DNA of 21,744 nt from PeH17 sp964414925 (GTDB lineage: Bacteria; Bacillota; Clostridia; Christensenellales; CAG-138). The stretch spans positions 1 to 21,744 of the forward strand of contig CAYPXV010000017.1 in assembly GCA_964414925.1 (NCBI GenBank), written 5' to 3'. The position numbers were made by a program, and so were the translations under genes. Under the pieces are notes generated by a model, which was not told the DNA's origin, did not search any database, and worked only from the letters and a program-made list of their open reading frames with translations. Below, piece after piece: positions 14,726 to 21,744 of this stretch (positions within the stretch are counted from its first letter, which is position 1; each line of letters starts with the position of its first letter).

Positions 14726-14741
14726 GGAGGTGAGCTTAATT

Positions 14742-15557
14742 ATGAGGGAAAAACTGTATTATTATGTTAACACTTCAAAGCCGAATGCTTCGGATGACCT
14801 TTCCAAAGCATATGCATTGGGTACCGAAGCGGGATTCGATTGTAAAGTATTCGATTCGGCAGAAGAACTTTGTACGGCGCAGAAGGATTCTGCTCCGAAG
14901 TGTATTGTTACCATAGGTGGGGACGGAACAATTCTCCGTGCCGTTTCATGTTCGCTTAATTCGGAGTCGGATTTGCGTATTCCCATATTAAGCATCGATA
15001 GGGGACGAGTAGGCTTCCTCAATGAGGTTTCATTGAACAACTTCAAAGAAGCACTGGAAAAACTGAAATGCGGAGATTATTATATCGAAACATTTTTCGC
15101 ACTTCATTGTGTCCCCCCGTCGGGTCAAGGCTTTACATGCTTGAACGATTTTATAATTTCAAAAAAATCCGCATCGTCTGCAGTACATCTACAAGTCTAT
15201 ATAGACGGTATACCATCCGGTTTGATTCGTGGTGACGGAATTATTATCAGTTCGTCACTGGGCTCAACCGGATATTCATTGTCAGCAGGCGGTCCTGTTG
15301 TTGCTCCGGGTTTAAACGTAATGATCATAACACCGATATGTCCTCACTCGTTGACATCTCGCCCGATTATTGCTCCGTTCGATTCTAAAATCAGCATAAA
15401 GACAATGAGTGAGTGTATTCTCAGCGGTGACAGCTCTCAGATCTGCTGCTTGCAGCCCGATTCGCTTGTGGAAGTTTCAGGTTCCGATAAAACCGTTTCC
15501 TTTATCAGATTTCAAAAGCGTAATATCTTTTCGTTAATAAACGAAAAATTACGTTGA
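14742..15557 (+). CDS. nadK: NAD kinase
   Basis: NAD kinase phosphorylates NAD to NADP with ATP or polyphosphate. With the ATG at 14742 it has 271 residues. It shows the GGDGT motif (about 59-63), GRVGFLNEV, LNDFIISK (the NE/D motif) and the long signature GDGIIISSSLGSTGYSLSAG (about 20 residues), then PICPHSLTSRPI. GAGGAGGTGA at 14724-14733 is a near-perfect anti-16S match. An in-frame GTG at 14730 overlaps this RBS and was rejected as the start. The spacing to ATG is slightly long. The gene follows tlyA and is followed directly by recN; argR, usually found here, is absent. Confidence 0.93.
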   Translation: MREKLYYYVNTSKPNASDDLSKAYALGTEAGFDCKVFDSAEELCTAQKDSAPKCIVTIGGDGTILRAVSCSLNSESDLRIPILSIDRGRVGFLNEVSLNNFKEALEKLKCGDYYIETFFALHCVPPSGQGFTCLNDFIISKKSASSAVHLQVYIDGIPSGLIRGDGIIISSSLGSTGYSLSAGGPVVAPGLNVMIITPICPHSLTSRPIIAPFDSKISIKTMSECILSGDSSQICCLQPDSLVEVSGSDKTVSFIRFQKRNIFSLINEKLR

Positions 15558-15578
15558 TGTTTACAGTGAGGTGTACTT

Positions 15579-17255
15579 ATGCTTGAAAAACTTGTAATCA
15601 GCAATATAGCACTCATTTCTCGTCTTGACGTGGACTTGGGAAACGGCTTGATTGTTTTAACCGGTGAAACAGGCGCAGGTAAGTCTATCATTATTGACAG
15701 CGTTAATCTCGTTCTCGGAGAAAGGGCAAACCGTGACCTTATTGCCGTCAATAAACCTAAGGCGAAGGTTGAAGCATTCTTTTCAATAGATGATAATGAT
15801 TCCGTAAAGGCAATACTCGATGAAATGCAATTCGAATACGATGACGAGGTTGTATTAATGAGAGAAATTACAACCGCCGGTAAAAGTTTGTGCAGGGTAA
15901 ACGGTGAAGTCGTTTCGCTTGCTTCTCTTAAACGCATTGCGGATACATTGGTCGATGTTCACGGTCAACATGCTCATCAAAGCTTGCTTGATCCCAAAAA
16001 ACATATGCCGATGATTGACGAATTTGGTGGGGATGAAGTAAAATTCCTCCTTGAAAAATTACAGTCAATTTATAAAAAGAGGGCTGAAATAGAAAGAAAG
16101 TTAAACTCGAATTTCGTTTCACCGCAGGAAAGAGAACGAAGGATTGATGTTCTTTCATATCAAATCAACGAAATAGATAAGGCTGATTTGCATATGGGAG
16201 AGGAGGAGGAGATTACTGCGGAATTGTCCGTTTTAAGCAATGCCGAACGGATAAAGGAAGCTTTACTGATGTCCTCCCAATTGCTTTCGGGAGAACGGAG
16301 CGCAGTAGATATAGTCAATTCCGCTTCCGCTGTCCTATCGAAAATATCCGACTTTTCTTCGGCTTACTCCGAAATCTATGAACGATTGCAAACACTGTAT
16401 TATGAATTACAGGATGCTTCGCTTCAGCTGAACGACATGAACGAAAGTTTTGAGTTTTCCGCAGAAAGATTGAACGAACTTGAAACGAGACTCGATTTTA
16501 TTAACTCATTAAAGAGAAAATACGGCGGCAGTGTAGAGATGATTCTTCAATTTAAATCCGATTGTGAAAACGAATTGGATCAGCTGATCGGCTCCGAGCA
16601 AAACAGGAAAGAATTATCGACAGAATTGGAAAAACTCGATAAGGAGTATTGGTCTGTTTCAAACCTTATTTCCGATCTTAGGGAGAAATATGCGCACCTG
16701 CTTTGTGAAAGTGTTACGCAACAGCTTCATGAATTGAGTATGGTAAATGCCGAGTTTGGTTTTGTGAACGAAAAGACTTCGGATAAACCACATTTTAACG
16801 GTAACGACAATATTGAGTTTTTGTTTTCGGCTAATGTCGGTGAACCGATGCGCTCATTGGCAAAGATTGCTTCCGGCGGTGAAATTTCAAGAATTATGCT
16901 TGCAATTAAGACCGTTTGCGCCGCTCAGGATTCGATACCTACGTTGATTTTTGACGAAATCGATTCGGGTATCAGCGGAATTACTGCTACCAAGGTTGGC
17001 GAAAAGATGAATAAAATCGCAAAATCTCATCAGGTTTTGTGCATAACGCATTTGGCACAAATTGCCGCTTTCGCCGACGCACATATGCTCGTTGAAAAAT
17101 CTACAAGCGACGGTGAAACTCATTCATCACTCAGATTACTTAATGACGATGAACGTACGGTAGAACTTGCACGCATAATAGGATCTGCCGATGCGGATGA
17201 ATCCGCAGTCAATTTTGCCAAAAACCTGATTGCCGCTTCACGAAAATTTAAATAA
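15579..17255 (+). CDS. recN: DNA repair protein RecN
   Basis: RecN is an SMC-like ATPase acting early at double-strand breaks. The 558 residues show Walker A GETGAGKS (about 29-36), a conserved DVHGQHAHQSLLDP block, a long central coiled coil (roughly 160-360), the ABC signature IASGGEISRIMLAIK, Walker B LIFDEIDSGISG, and the switch region CITHLAQIAAFAD. GAGG lies before the ATG. It is the last gene of the folD-to-recN run; no clear terminator follows before spoIVB. Confidence 0.96.
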   Translation: MLEKLVISNIALISRLDVDLGNGLIVLTGETGAGKSIIIDSVNLVLGERANRDLIAVNKPKAKVEAFFSIDDNDSVKAILDEMQFEYDDEVVLMREITTAGKSLCRVNGEVVSLASLKRIADTLVDVHGQHAHQSLLDPKKHMPMIDEFGGDEVKFLLEKLQSIYKKRAEIERKLNSNFVSPQERERRIDVLSYQINEIDKADLHMGEEEEITAELSVLSNAERIKEALLMSSQLLSGERSAVDIVNSASAVLSKISDFSSAYSEIYERLQTLYYELQDASLQLNDMNESFEFSAERLNELETRLDFINSLKRKYGGSVEMILQFKSDCENELDQLIGSEQNRKELSTELEKLDKEYWSVSNLISDLREKYAHLLCESVTQQLHELSMVNAEFGFVNEKTSDKPHFNGNDNIEFLFSANVGEPMRSLAKIASGGEISRIMLAIKTVCAAQDSIPTLIFDEIDSGISGITATKVGEKMNKIAKSHQVLCITHLAQIAAFADAHMLVEKSTSDGETHSSLRLLNDDERTVELARIIGSADADESAVNFAKNLIAASRKFK

Positions 17256-17266
17256 TGTAAACATAA

Positions 17267-17295
17267 GTATAAATGCTTTTGCATCGGTTAAAGAT
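17267..17295 (+). promoter_or_regulatory. Candidate forespore (sigma-F/G-like) promoter for spoIVB
   Basis: GTATA (17267-17271) fits the forespore -35 GYATA. After 14 bases comes GGTTAAAGAT, which matches the GGNNANA half of the sigma-F -10 consensus but not its last three positions. A start near 17302 would leave a short leader before the GGAG and ATG of spoIVB. Weak evidence, given as a pointer only: forespore expression of spoIVB is expected from the family. Confidence 0.3.
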
Positions 17296-17324
17296 AAGCT
17301 CTATAACTTTTATCGGAGAAATTG

Positions 17325-18551
17325 ATGCAGAAGCATTTTCATTTTAAAAATTCAAAAAGAATAATCGGTATCATACTCGCCGTAGGGGTTCTTATCTTCA
17401 ACTTTACTCCGAGTATGAAAAGCATCAGGGCACTTCCAAACGCTATATATATTGAAGATGAATCGGAACTTGCCGATTTCATAACCGCCGATACGACGAT
17501 TTCATTTGAAACTTCGCAACTTGCTTCATCAACTTCGGATGAACTGCTTAGCGAAAAATACTTGGAAATAAAGCTATTCGGATTTTTACCTCTAAAAAAA
17601 GTTCCCGTCTATGTGACTGAGAGAAAATACGTTAAACCGGCAGGTGACGCCATAGGTATTTCGATACATACCCACGGTGTTCTTGTCGTCGGAAACGGTA
17701 CGCTTGTTGATGTCAACGGAAGAAAATGCAAACCTTCCGAACAGGCGGGGATTAAAAGCGGCGACATAATCATTTCAGTCAACGGTGTTGATGTTAACTC
17801 ATCAGCAGAAATGCAGGAAACGATAAATAACAGCCATGGACAGGTTGAACTGACTGTCGAACGTGATTCAAAAAGATTCGTTATTAAGGTCACTCCCATT
17901 GTTGCAGATGACGGTCAGCTTAAAATCGGAACATGGATTCGTGACAGCACGGTCGGTATAGGTACATTGTCCTTTATAAATGAAGATGAAAATTCATGTG
18001 CTGCCTTGGGTCACGCCATCATGGACTCGGATACGAACACGATTATCAAGGTCGGTTACGGCGAAATGCGACGTGCAACTATTGTAGGTGTAAAGAAAGG
18101 TCTGTCGGGTTATCCGGGTGAACTCTTGGGTAGCTTTACATCGTCATCTGAACTTATCGGAAGTATTGAGCTCAACGGTGAATTCGGAATTTACGGCAAA
18201 GTGAACTCCGAAAATAATTTCTATGAATCAAATGAGCTTATGCCGGTTGCTTTTCCCGATGAGGTTGAAAAATGTGATGCAATAGTCCTTTCTACCATAG
18301 ACGACAATGGAGTTGAAGCTTATACATGCAAGATAGTTAAATTGACAAATCAGACCGAGCCTACTTCAAAAGGTATGGTTATTGAAATAACCGATGATAG
18401 ACTTTTGGAAAAAACAGGCGGCATTGTGCAAGGTATGTCAGGCAGCCCCATAATCCAAAACGGAATGTTGATTGGAGTAATTACCCACGTTTTTATAAAT
18501 GATCCGTGTAAGGGATATGCAATTTATGCTTATTGGATGCAGGAACCGTAA
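17325..18551 (+). CDS. spoIVB: SpoIVB serine peptidase (S55), sigma-K checkpoint signal
   Basis: SpoIVB is secreted from the forespore into the intermembrane space, where it cleaves SpoIVFA and so releases SpoIVFB to process pro-sigma-K. With the ATG at 17325 it has 408 residues. An N-terminal membrane anchor lies at about 12-29, a PDZ domain at about 105-190 (GIKSGDIIISVNGVDVNS), and the protease domain follows. Its catalytic residues are visible as His in ALGHAIMDSDT (about 230), Asp in ITDD (about 357), and Ser in GIVQGMSGSPII (about 374). GGAG lies 6 bases before the ATG; a TTG one codon upstream was rejected. It follows recN as usual, but spo0A does not follow it. Confidence 0.96.
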   Translation: MQKHFHFKNSKRIIGIILAVGVLIFNFTPSMKSIRALPNAIYIEDESELADFITADTTISFETSQLASSTSDELLSEKYLEIKLFGFLPLKKVPVYVTERKYVKPAGDAIGISIHTHGVLVVGNGTLVDVNGRKCKPSEQAGIKSGDIIISVNGVDVNSSAEMQETINNSHGQVELTVERDSKRFVIKVTPIVADDGQLKIGTWIRDSTVGIGTLSFINEDENSCAALGHAIMDSDTNTIIKVGYGEMRRATIVGVKKGLSGYPGELLGSFTSSSELIGSIELNGEFGIYGKVNSENNFYESNELMPVAFPDEVEKCDAIVLSTIDDNGVEAYTCKIVKLTNQTEPTSKGMVIEITDDRLLEKTGGIVQGMSGSPIIQNGMLIGVITHVFINDPCKGYAIYAYWMQEP

Positions 18552-18554
18552 ATT

Positions 18555-18582
18555 CTGCCGGTCCCATAAAGGAGACCGGCAG
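18555..18582. terminator. Hairpin between convergent spoIVB and dipeptidase genes
   Basis: CTGCCGGTC (18555-18563) and GACCGGCAG (18574-18582) form a perfect 9-pair GC-rich stem around a 10-base loop. It begins 4 bases after the spoIVB stop and ends 10 bases before the minus-strand dipeptidase stop. There is no strong T-run on either side (TTCAACTT on plus, AATTTACGG on minus), so it may terminate inefficiently or serve mainly to stabilise the 3' ends. Confidence 0.65.
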
Positions 18583-18592
18583 TTCAACTTAA

Positions 18593-19525
18593 TTAAATAA
18601 ATTTGGAAATGTAATTTGCAAGGTTTGAATACAAAACCATTTGAATATCACTATCCGATAAACCGATGGTTTTAAGTGCCTGTGCAAGATTAGGAAATTT
18701 GGAGCTGTCCTCAAGTCCGACAGGGCAACGGTTCATTCCGTCGAAGTCCGTACCGATGGCACAGCACTCGATTCCACCGATGTTAATTATATGCTCTATA
18801 TGCCTTACAACATCATCAATGTTGCATTCTCGGTTTGATGTAAGCTGCTTATAATAAAAGTTTACACCGATAACACCGCCGCTGTCTGCAATTGCCTTTA
18901 TATGTGCATCCTGAAGACAACGAGGATGATTATACAGCGACCTTGCATTGCTGTGTGAGGCAAAAACGGGTCTTGTTGACAGTTCAAGCACATCATCAAT
19001 CCCTGCATCGTTCAAGTGCGCTAAGTCAATTGCCATGCCGAGATTGCACATTTCTTCAACAACTTCACGACCGAAGTCGCTCAATCCGCGTTTGCTTTTT
19101 TTGGTGGCGGGATAGGCTAAAGAATTAACTTCATTCCATGTGAGTGACATGGCTCTTACGCCGAGCTTATAGAGTATCCTCAAATTAGCAAGCGAATGCT
19201 CAATCGCTTCACCGCCCTCAATCGTCAATACGGTTGCTATCTTGTCGCCGTTCGGGTCAAAGTCCTTTGAAAAAGGAACTAATTCGGGTACGGTTTCAAG
19301 CATCTTATAATATGCATCTATCATACCCAAACATTGGCTTAATGGATTATTTTTTAATAAAACATCAATCCAACAGGCAAAAAATTGCAGTTTAACATTT
19401 CCTTCCTTCAATGAATCCAGCCTGATCGTCTGACTCATGGTAGGATGAGTGATGTCATATTTTCGATTGATTATTCCGTAAAGGAAATCACAATGTGCAT
19501 CTGCACACGGAAACAGTTTTTCCAT
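18593..19525 (-). CDS. Membrane dipeptidase-like metallopeptidase (M19, renal dipeptidase family)
   Basis: A 310-residue M19 family zinc dipeptidase. Motifs include DAHCDFLYG near the N-terminus (HxD metal ligands), TIEGGEAIE (bridging Glu), DLAHLNDAGIDDVLELSTRPVFASHSNARSLYNHPRC (quoted in part: FASHSNARSLYNHPRC) and GTDFDGM near the C-terminus. The family cleaves a wide range of dipeptides, often including D-amino acid C-termini. No signal peptide or anchor is seen, so it is probably cytosolic. The start ATG at 19525 follows GGAGG; an extended upstream frame would overlap the preceding gene and was rejected. It is the last gene of the minus-strand run. Confidence 0.88.
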   Translation of the reverse strand: MEKLFPCADAHCDFLYGIINRKYDITHPTMSQTIRLDSLKEGNVKLQFFACWIDVLLKNNPLSQCLGMIDAYYKMLETVPELVPFSKDFDPNGDKIATVLTIEGGEAIEHSLANLRILYKLGVRAMSLTWNEVNSLAYPATKKSKRGLSDFGREVVEEMCNLGMAIDLAHLNDAGIDDVLELSTRPVFASHSNARSLYNHPRCLQDAHIKAIADSGGVIGVNFYYKQLTSNRECNIDDVVRHIEHIINIGGIECCAIGTDFDGMNRCPVGLEDSSKFPNLAQALKTIGLSDSDIQMVLYSNLANYISKFI

Positions 19526-19550
19526 ATAACCTCCGGCGGTATTCGATGAT

Positions 19551-20864
19551 TTATGTTCTATTTGCAAATAATTCATTTGCAATTTCGTCGGTTTTGCTCA
19601 TTATTTCGGGCACATTAAGCGTGTACCATATTCCGTCCATGTAAAGGATCCTACCCTGAACCATGGTCATACATACGTCCGAACCCGAACATGCGTAGAT
19701 AACTGTGGAAATAGGGTCGTATAAAGGATGAAGTCGAGGTTTATTGACGTCCAGCATAATTAGATCGGCTTCAAATCCGACCTTGATTTGCCCCACCTCA
19801 TGTTCCCTGCCTTGAGCGATAGCACCGTTTACGGTTGCAAGCTTTAACGCTTCATATGCATTTATTAACTCGGGATTTCTGTTAGTTCCTTTTGCAAGCA
19901 GGGATGCAAGCTTGATTTCTTCGAATAAGTCTAAGTTATTATTCGATGCACATCCGTCCGTTCCGAGTGAGACATTAACACCGTGAGCAATAAGCTCGGG
20001 AATATTCGCTATTCCGCTTCCGAGTTTAAGGTTTGAAACAGGGTTATGTGCAACGCTTCCACCCGATTTTGCAAGTATCTCCATATCCTTATCGGTTAGC
20101 CATACGCCGTGTGCAGCTAAAACCCTGTTTTCCAATACTCCGCTGTCATTTAATGCCTGTATGGGAGTAATACCATACCTAACTATACATTGCTCATGTT
20201 CTTCTTTGGTTTCGGAAACATGCACCTGTATTACCAGATTATGTTTTTTCGCAAGAGCTGCAACCCTTTTCCAGACTTCGGGATTGGATGTGTATTCACC
20301 GTGTATTGATGCGTCGGCACGAAGTCTGCCATTACCCTTGCCGTTATAATTGTCAATCAGCTCATACGTTTCCATAACGGCTCGGTCGTTTTCAAATGAA
20401 AAGTCACTGCCAAGTGCCGTAACACCGTTGCTCAGCGAAGCACGTATTCCGCTTGATAACACTATTTCAGCAGTATCAGGTTCATAAAAATACATATCGG
20501 AAAATGATGTGGTACCGCTTGCAAGCATTTCGGCAATTGAAAGCTTCACACCCGTAAGCACCGCTTCCTTTGTAAGACGTCCTTCAGCTGGGAATATTTT
20601 CTCAAACAACCATGTTTTTAAGTCATAGTCGTCGGCATACCCTTTCAGAATACTCATGGCGGCATGTGAGTGTGTGTTTATCAAACCCGGCATTATAATA
20701 TTCCCGTGTGAATCAATGATGTCGGTCGCTTCCGCTACCTCGGGAACTTTGTCCGCAACAAATTCTATCTTGCCGCCCGATATACCAATACAACCCGAAT
20801 TGATCACAGGATGAGCATCGTCCATAGTGATTATGCGTGCATTAGTTATCAATGTGTCAATCAT
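19551..20864 (-). CDS. mtaD: 5-methylthioadenosine/S-adenosylhomocysteine deaminase (amidohydrolase)
   Basis: A 437-residue metal-dependent amidohydrolase of the MtaD/SsnA-like group. Zinc ligands appear as NTHSHAAM (His65, His67), a VHVSETKEEH block, LAAHGVWL and the Asp of LGTDGCASNN. These deaminases convert methylthioadenosine and S-adenosylhomocysteine (and adenosine, to varying degrees) to the inosine analogues. Its neighbour upstream is a 6-oxopurine-type nucleoside phosphorylase, which makes a two-step salvage plausible. The ATG overlaps the punA stop by 8 bases, with AGGAG inside the end of punA. Annotation as a different amidohydrolase, such as guanine or chlorohydrolase-type, is less likely because of the SNNNLDLFEE segment typical of MtaD. 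Confidence 0.88.
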   Translation of the reverse strand: MIDTLITNARIITMDDAHPVINSGCIGISGGKIEFVADKVPEVAEATDIIDSHGNIIMPGLINTHSHAAMSILKGYADDYDLKTWLFEKIFPAEGRLTKEAVLTGVKLSIAEMLASGTTSFSDMYFYEPDTAEIVLSSGIRASLSNGVTALGSDFSFENDRAVMETYELIDNYNGKGNGRLRADASIHGEYTSNPEVWKRVAALAKKHNLVIQVHVSETKEEHEQCIVRYGITPIQALNDSGVLENRVLAAHGVWLTDKDMEILAKSGGSVAHNPVSNLKLGSGIANIPELIAHGVNVSLGTDGCASNNNLDLFEEIKLASLLAKGTNRNPELINAYEALKLATVNGAIAQGREHEVGQIKVGFEADLIMLDVNKPRLHPLYDPISTVIYACSGSDVCMTMVQGRILYMDGIWYTLNVPEIMSKTDEIANELFANRT

Positions 20865-21687
20865 TTTCCATTCTCCTGATAAATTCTATTACATAGCTTG
20901 AAAATCTCTTTCCGGCTGCCTTTCCGGCAGCTATGACCTCGTCACCGTCAAGAGGCTTGTCCGATACACCTGCTGCCATATTTGTTATGAGTGTAATTCC
21001 CAGAATCCTCATGCCGCAATGTCTTGCTACAATACATTCGGGGACGGTACTCATTCCGACCGCATCAGCTCCGAGTATTCGCATTGCTTTTATTTCAGTC
21101 GGTGTTTCGTATTGAGGTCCTGTGCAGTAAAAGTAAACACCTTCTTGCACTTTTTCGTTGTTTTCCAGTGCTATTTGGCGGAACAGCTTTCTATATTCAT
21201 TGTCGAATACATTGCTCATATCGGGAAAGCGTACACCGAACTCATCGATGTTTTGCCCTATTAGCGGATTTACGCTGTTGAATTTGATAAAATCGCTTAT
21301 AAGCATCAGTTCTCCGCATTTGAAGTTTTCGTTGATACCGCCTGCAGCATTCGTGACGATAAGCTTTTCAATTCCTATCAACTTTGCTATTCTTATGGGA
21401 AAAGTTACCTGTTCGGCTGTCCATCCTTCATAATAATGGAGTCTGCCTTGCATCAAAAGAACTTCTTTGCCGCCGAGAGTTCCGGCTATGAACCTTCCCT
21501 TGTGACCTATGGCGGTACTCTTTCCCATATTGGGTATTTCAGAGTAATCGATTATCGTCGGTGATTCAATGCCATCACCCAAATCACCCAACCCCGAACC
21601 GAGAATGATAAGTACCTTGGGCTCAATGCTGCCGAGTTTTGACTTTAATACCTCTGCGGATTTTTTATAGTCTTCAAATTTAAACAT
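20857..21687 (-). CDS. punA: Purine nucleoside phosphorylase (trimeric, 6-oxopurine type)
   Basis: The 276 residues match trimeric PNP of the PunA/XapA/MTAP superfamily. Phosphate and ribose site motifs are ILGSGLGDL, AIGHKGR, QGRLHYYEGW and VTNAAGGI. The base site contains GPQYETPTEIKAMRILGADAVGMSTVPE (cited in part), with Glu at the 6-oxopurine position, and ITNMAAG has Asn where 6-aminopurine MTAPs have Asp. This predicts inosine, guanosine and possibly methylthioinosine as substrates, not adenosine. AGGAG lies 6 bases before the ATG at 21687. It is the first gene of a punA-mtaD-dipeptidase run and overlaps mtaD by 8 bases. Confidence 0.93.
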   Translation of the reverse strand: MFKFEDYKKSAEVLKSKLGSIEPKVLIILGSGLGDLGDGIESPTIIDYSEIPNMGKSTAIGHKGRFIAGTLGGKEVLLMQGRLHYYEGWTAEQVTFPIRIAKLIGIEKLIVTNAAGGINENFKCGELMLISDFIKFNSVNPLIGQNIDEFGVRFPDMSNVFDNEYRKLFRQIALENNEKVQEGVYFYCTGPQYETPTEIKAMRILGADAVGMSTVPECIVARHCGMRILGITLITNMAAGVSDKPLDGDEVIAAGKAAGKRFSSYVIEFIRRMEND

Positions 21688-21706
21688 AGAATCTCCTATA
21701 AAAAGT

Positions 21707-21727
21707 CAAGTGGTTTTAACCAACTTG
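21707..21727. promoter_or_regulatory. Imperfect palindrome in the leader of punA
   Basis: CAAGTGGTT (21707-21715) is mirrored by AACCAACTTG (21718-21727) with one inserted base and a two-base loop. On the minus strand it is followed by ACTTTTTAT and then the punA RBS. It could be the terminator of an upstream gene, a leader hairpin, or an operator; I cannot decide from this window because sequence beyond 21744 is missing. Confidence 0.35.
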
Positions 21728-21744
21728 CTGTATTTTTTAATGTT

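Noticed and set aside
14730..14741. GTG at 14730 as start of nadK
   Set aside because: The GTG is part of the Shine-Dalgarno sequence GAGGAGGTGA itself; the ATG at 14742 fits the family N-terminus.
19526..19582. Longer start for the minus-strand dipeptidase (beginning inside mtaD)
   Set aside because: The extra 19 residues are not family-like and would overlap the mtaD end; GGAGG precedes the ATG at 19525 at normal spacing.
1..21744. Mobile element, CRISPR, phage or defence system
   Set aside because: No transposase, integrase, direct repeat array, terminal inverted repeats or foreign-looking composition was seen; nearly every base is accounted for by conserved chromosomal genes.

Overview
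The window is a chromosomal segment of an endospore-forming member of the Bacillota, most likely class Clostridia (possibly an Oscillospirales-like lineage; this placement is inference). The reasons are a complete eight-cistron spoIIIA operon, spoIVB, a Clostridia-style asp23-amaP-DUF2273-nusB block, NAD kinase next to tlyA, moderately low GC, and TTG starts backed by strong Shine-Dalgarno sites. I see no rRNA, tRNA, CRISPR array, insertion sequence or prophage. Coding density is very high and no gene-free stretch reaches 300 bases.

Layout. (1) 2-1312: the 3' part of pgeF (YfiH family), then an unrecognised polytopic membrane protein; each is followed by a strong terminator-like hairpin. (2) 1388-5899: spoIIIAA-AH, the mother-cell side of the SpoIIIA-SpoIIQ channel. 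The AF cistron encodes only 58 residues and lacks the usual soluble ring-building domain. (3) 5961-8792: a sigma-A promoter drives asp23, amaP-like, a DUF2273 gene, nusB and a TsaD/Kae1-like paralogue, ending at a long hairpin terminator. (4) 8782-17255: a second sigma-A promoter, whose -35 lies in that terminator's 3' arm, opens a tightly packed run folD-xseA-xseB-ispA-dxs-tlyA-nadK-recN. It covers one-carbon metabolism, DNA repair, isoprenoid precursors, rRNA methylation and NADP synthesis. (5) 17325-18551: spoIVB, the forespore protease that activates the SpoIVFB/sigma-K checkpoint. (6) On the minus strand, 21687 down to 18593: purine nucleoside phosphorylase, MTA/SAH deaminase and an M19 dipeptidase, convergent with spoIVB across a hairpin.

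The order follows the B. subtilis block spoIIIA-(acc)-yqhY-nusB-folD-xseA-xseB-ispA-dxs-tlyA-ahrC-recN-spoIVB-spo0A, with edits: accB/accC and argR/ahrC are absent at their usual places, a TsaD-like gene and nadK are inserted, and spo0A does not follow spoIVB. Most of the window is conserved housekeeping and sporulation biology, not a new mobile or defence system. The points most worth checking are the minimal SpoIIIAF, the FolD Lys-to-Arg change at the catalytic YxxxK site, the broken spoIVB-spo0A linkage, the terminator/promoter and terminator/RBS overlaps, and a deaminase-phosphorylase pair that could salvage methylthioadenosine by way of methylthioinosine.
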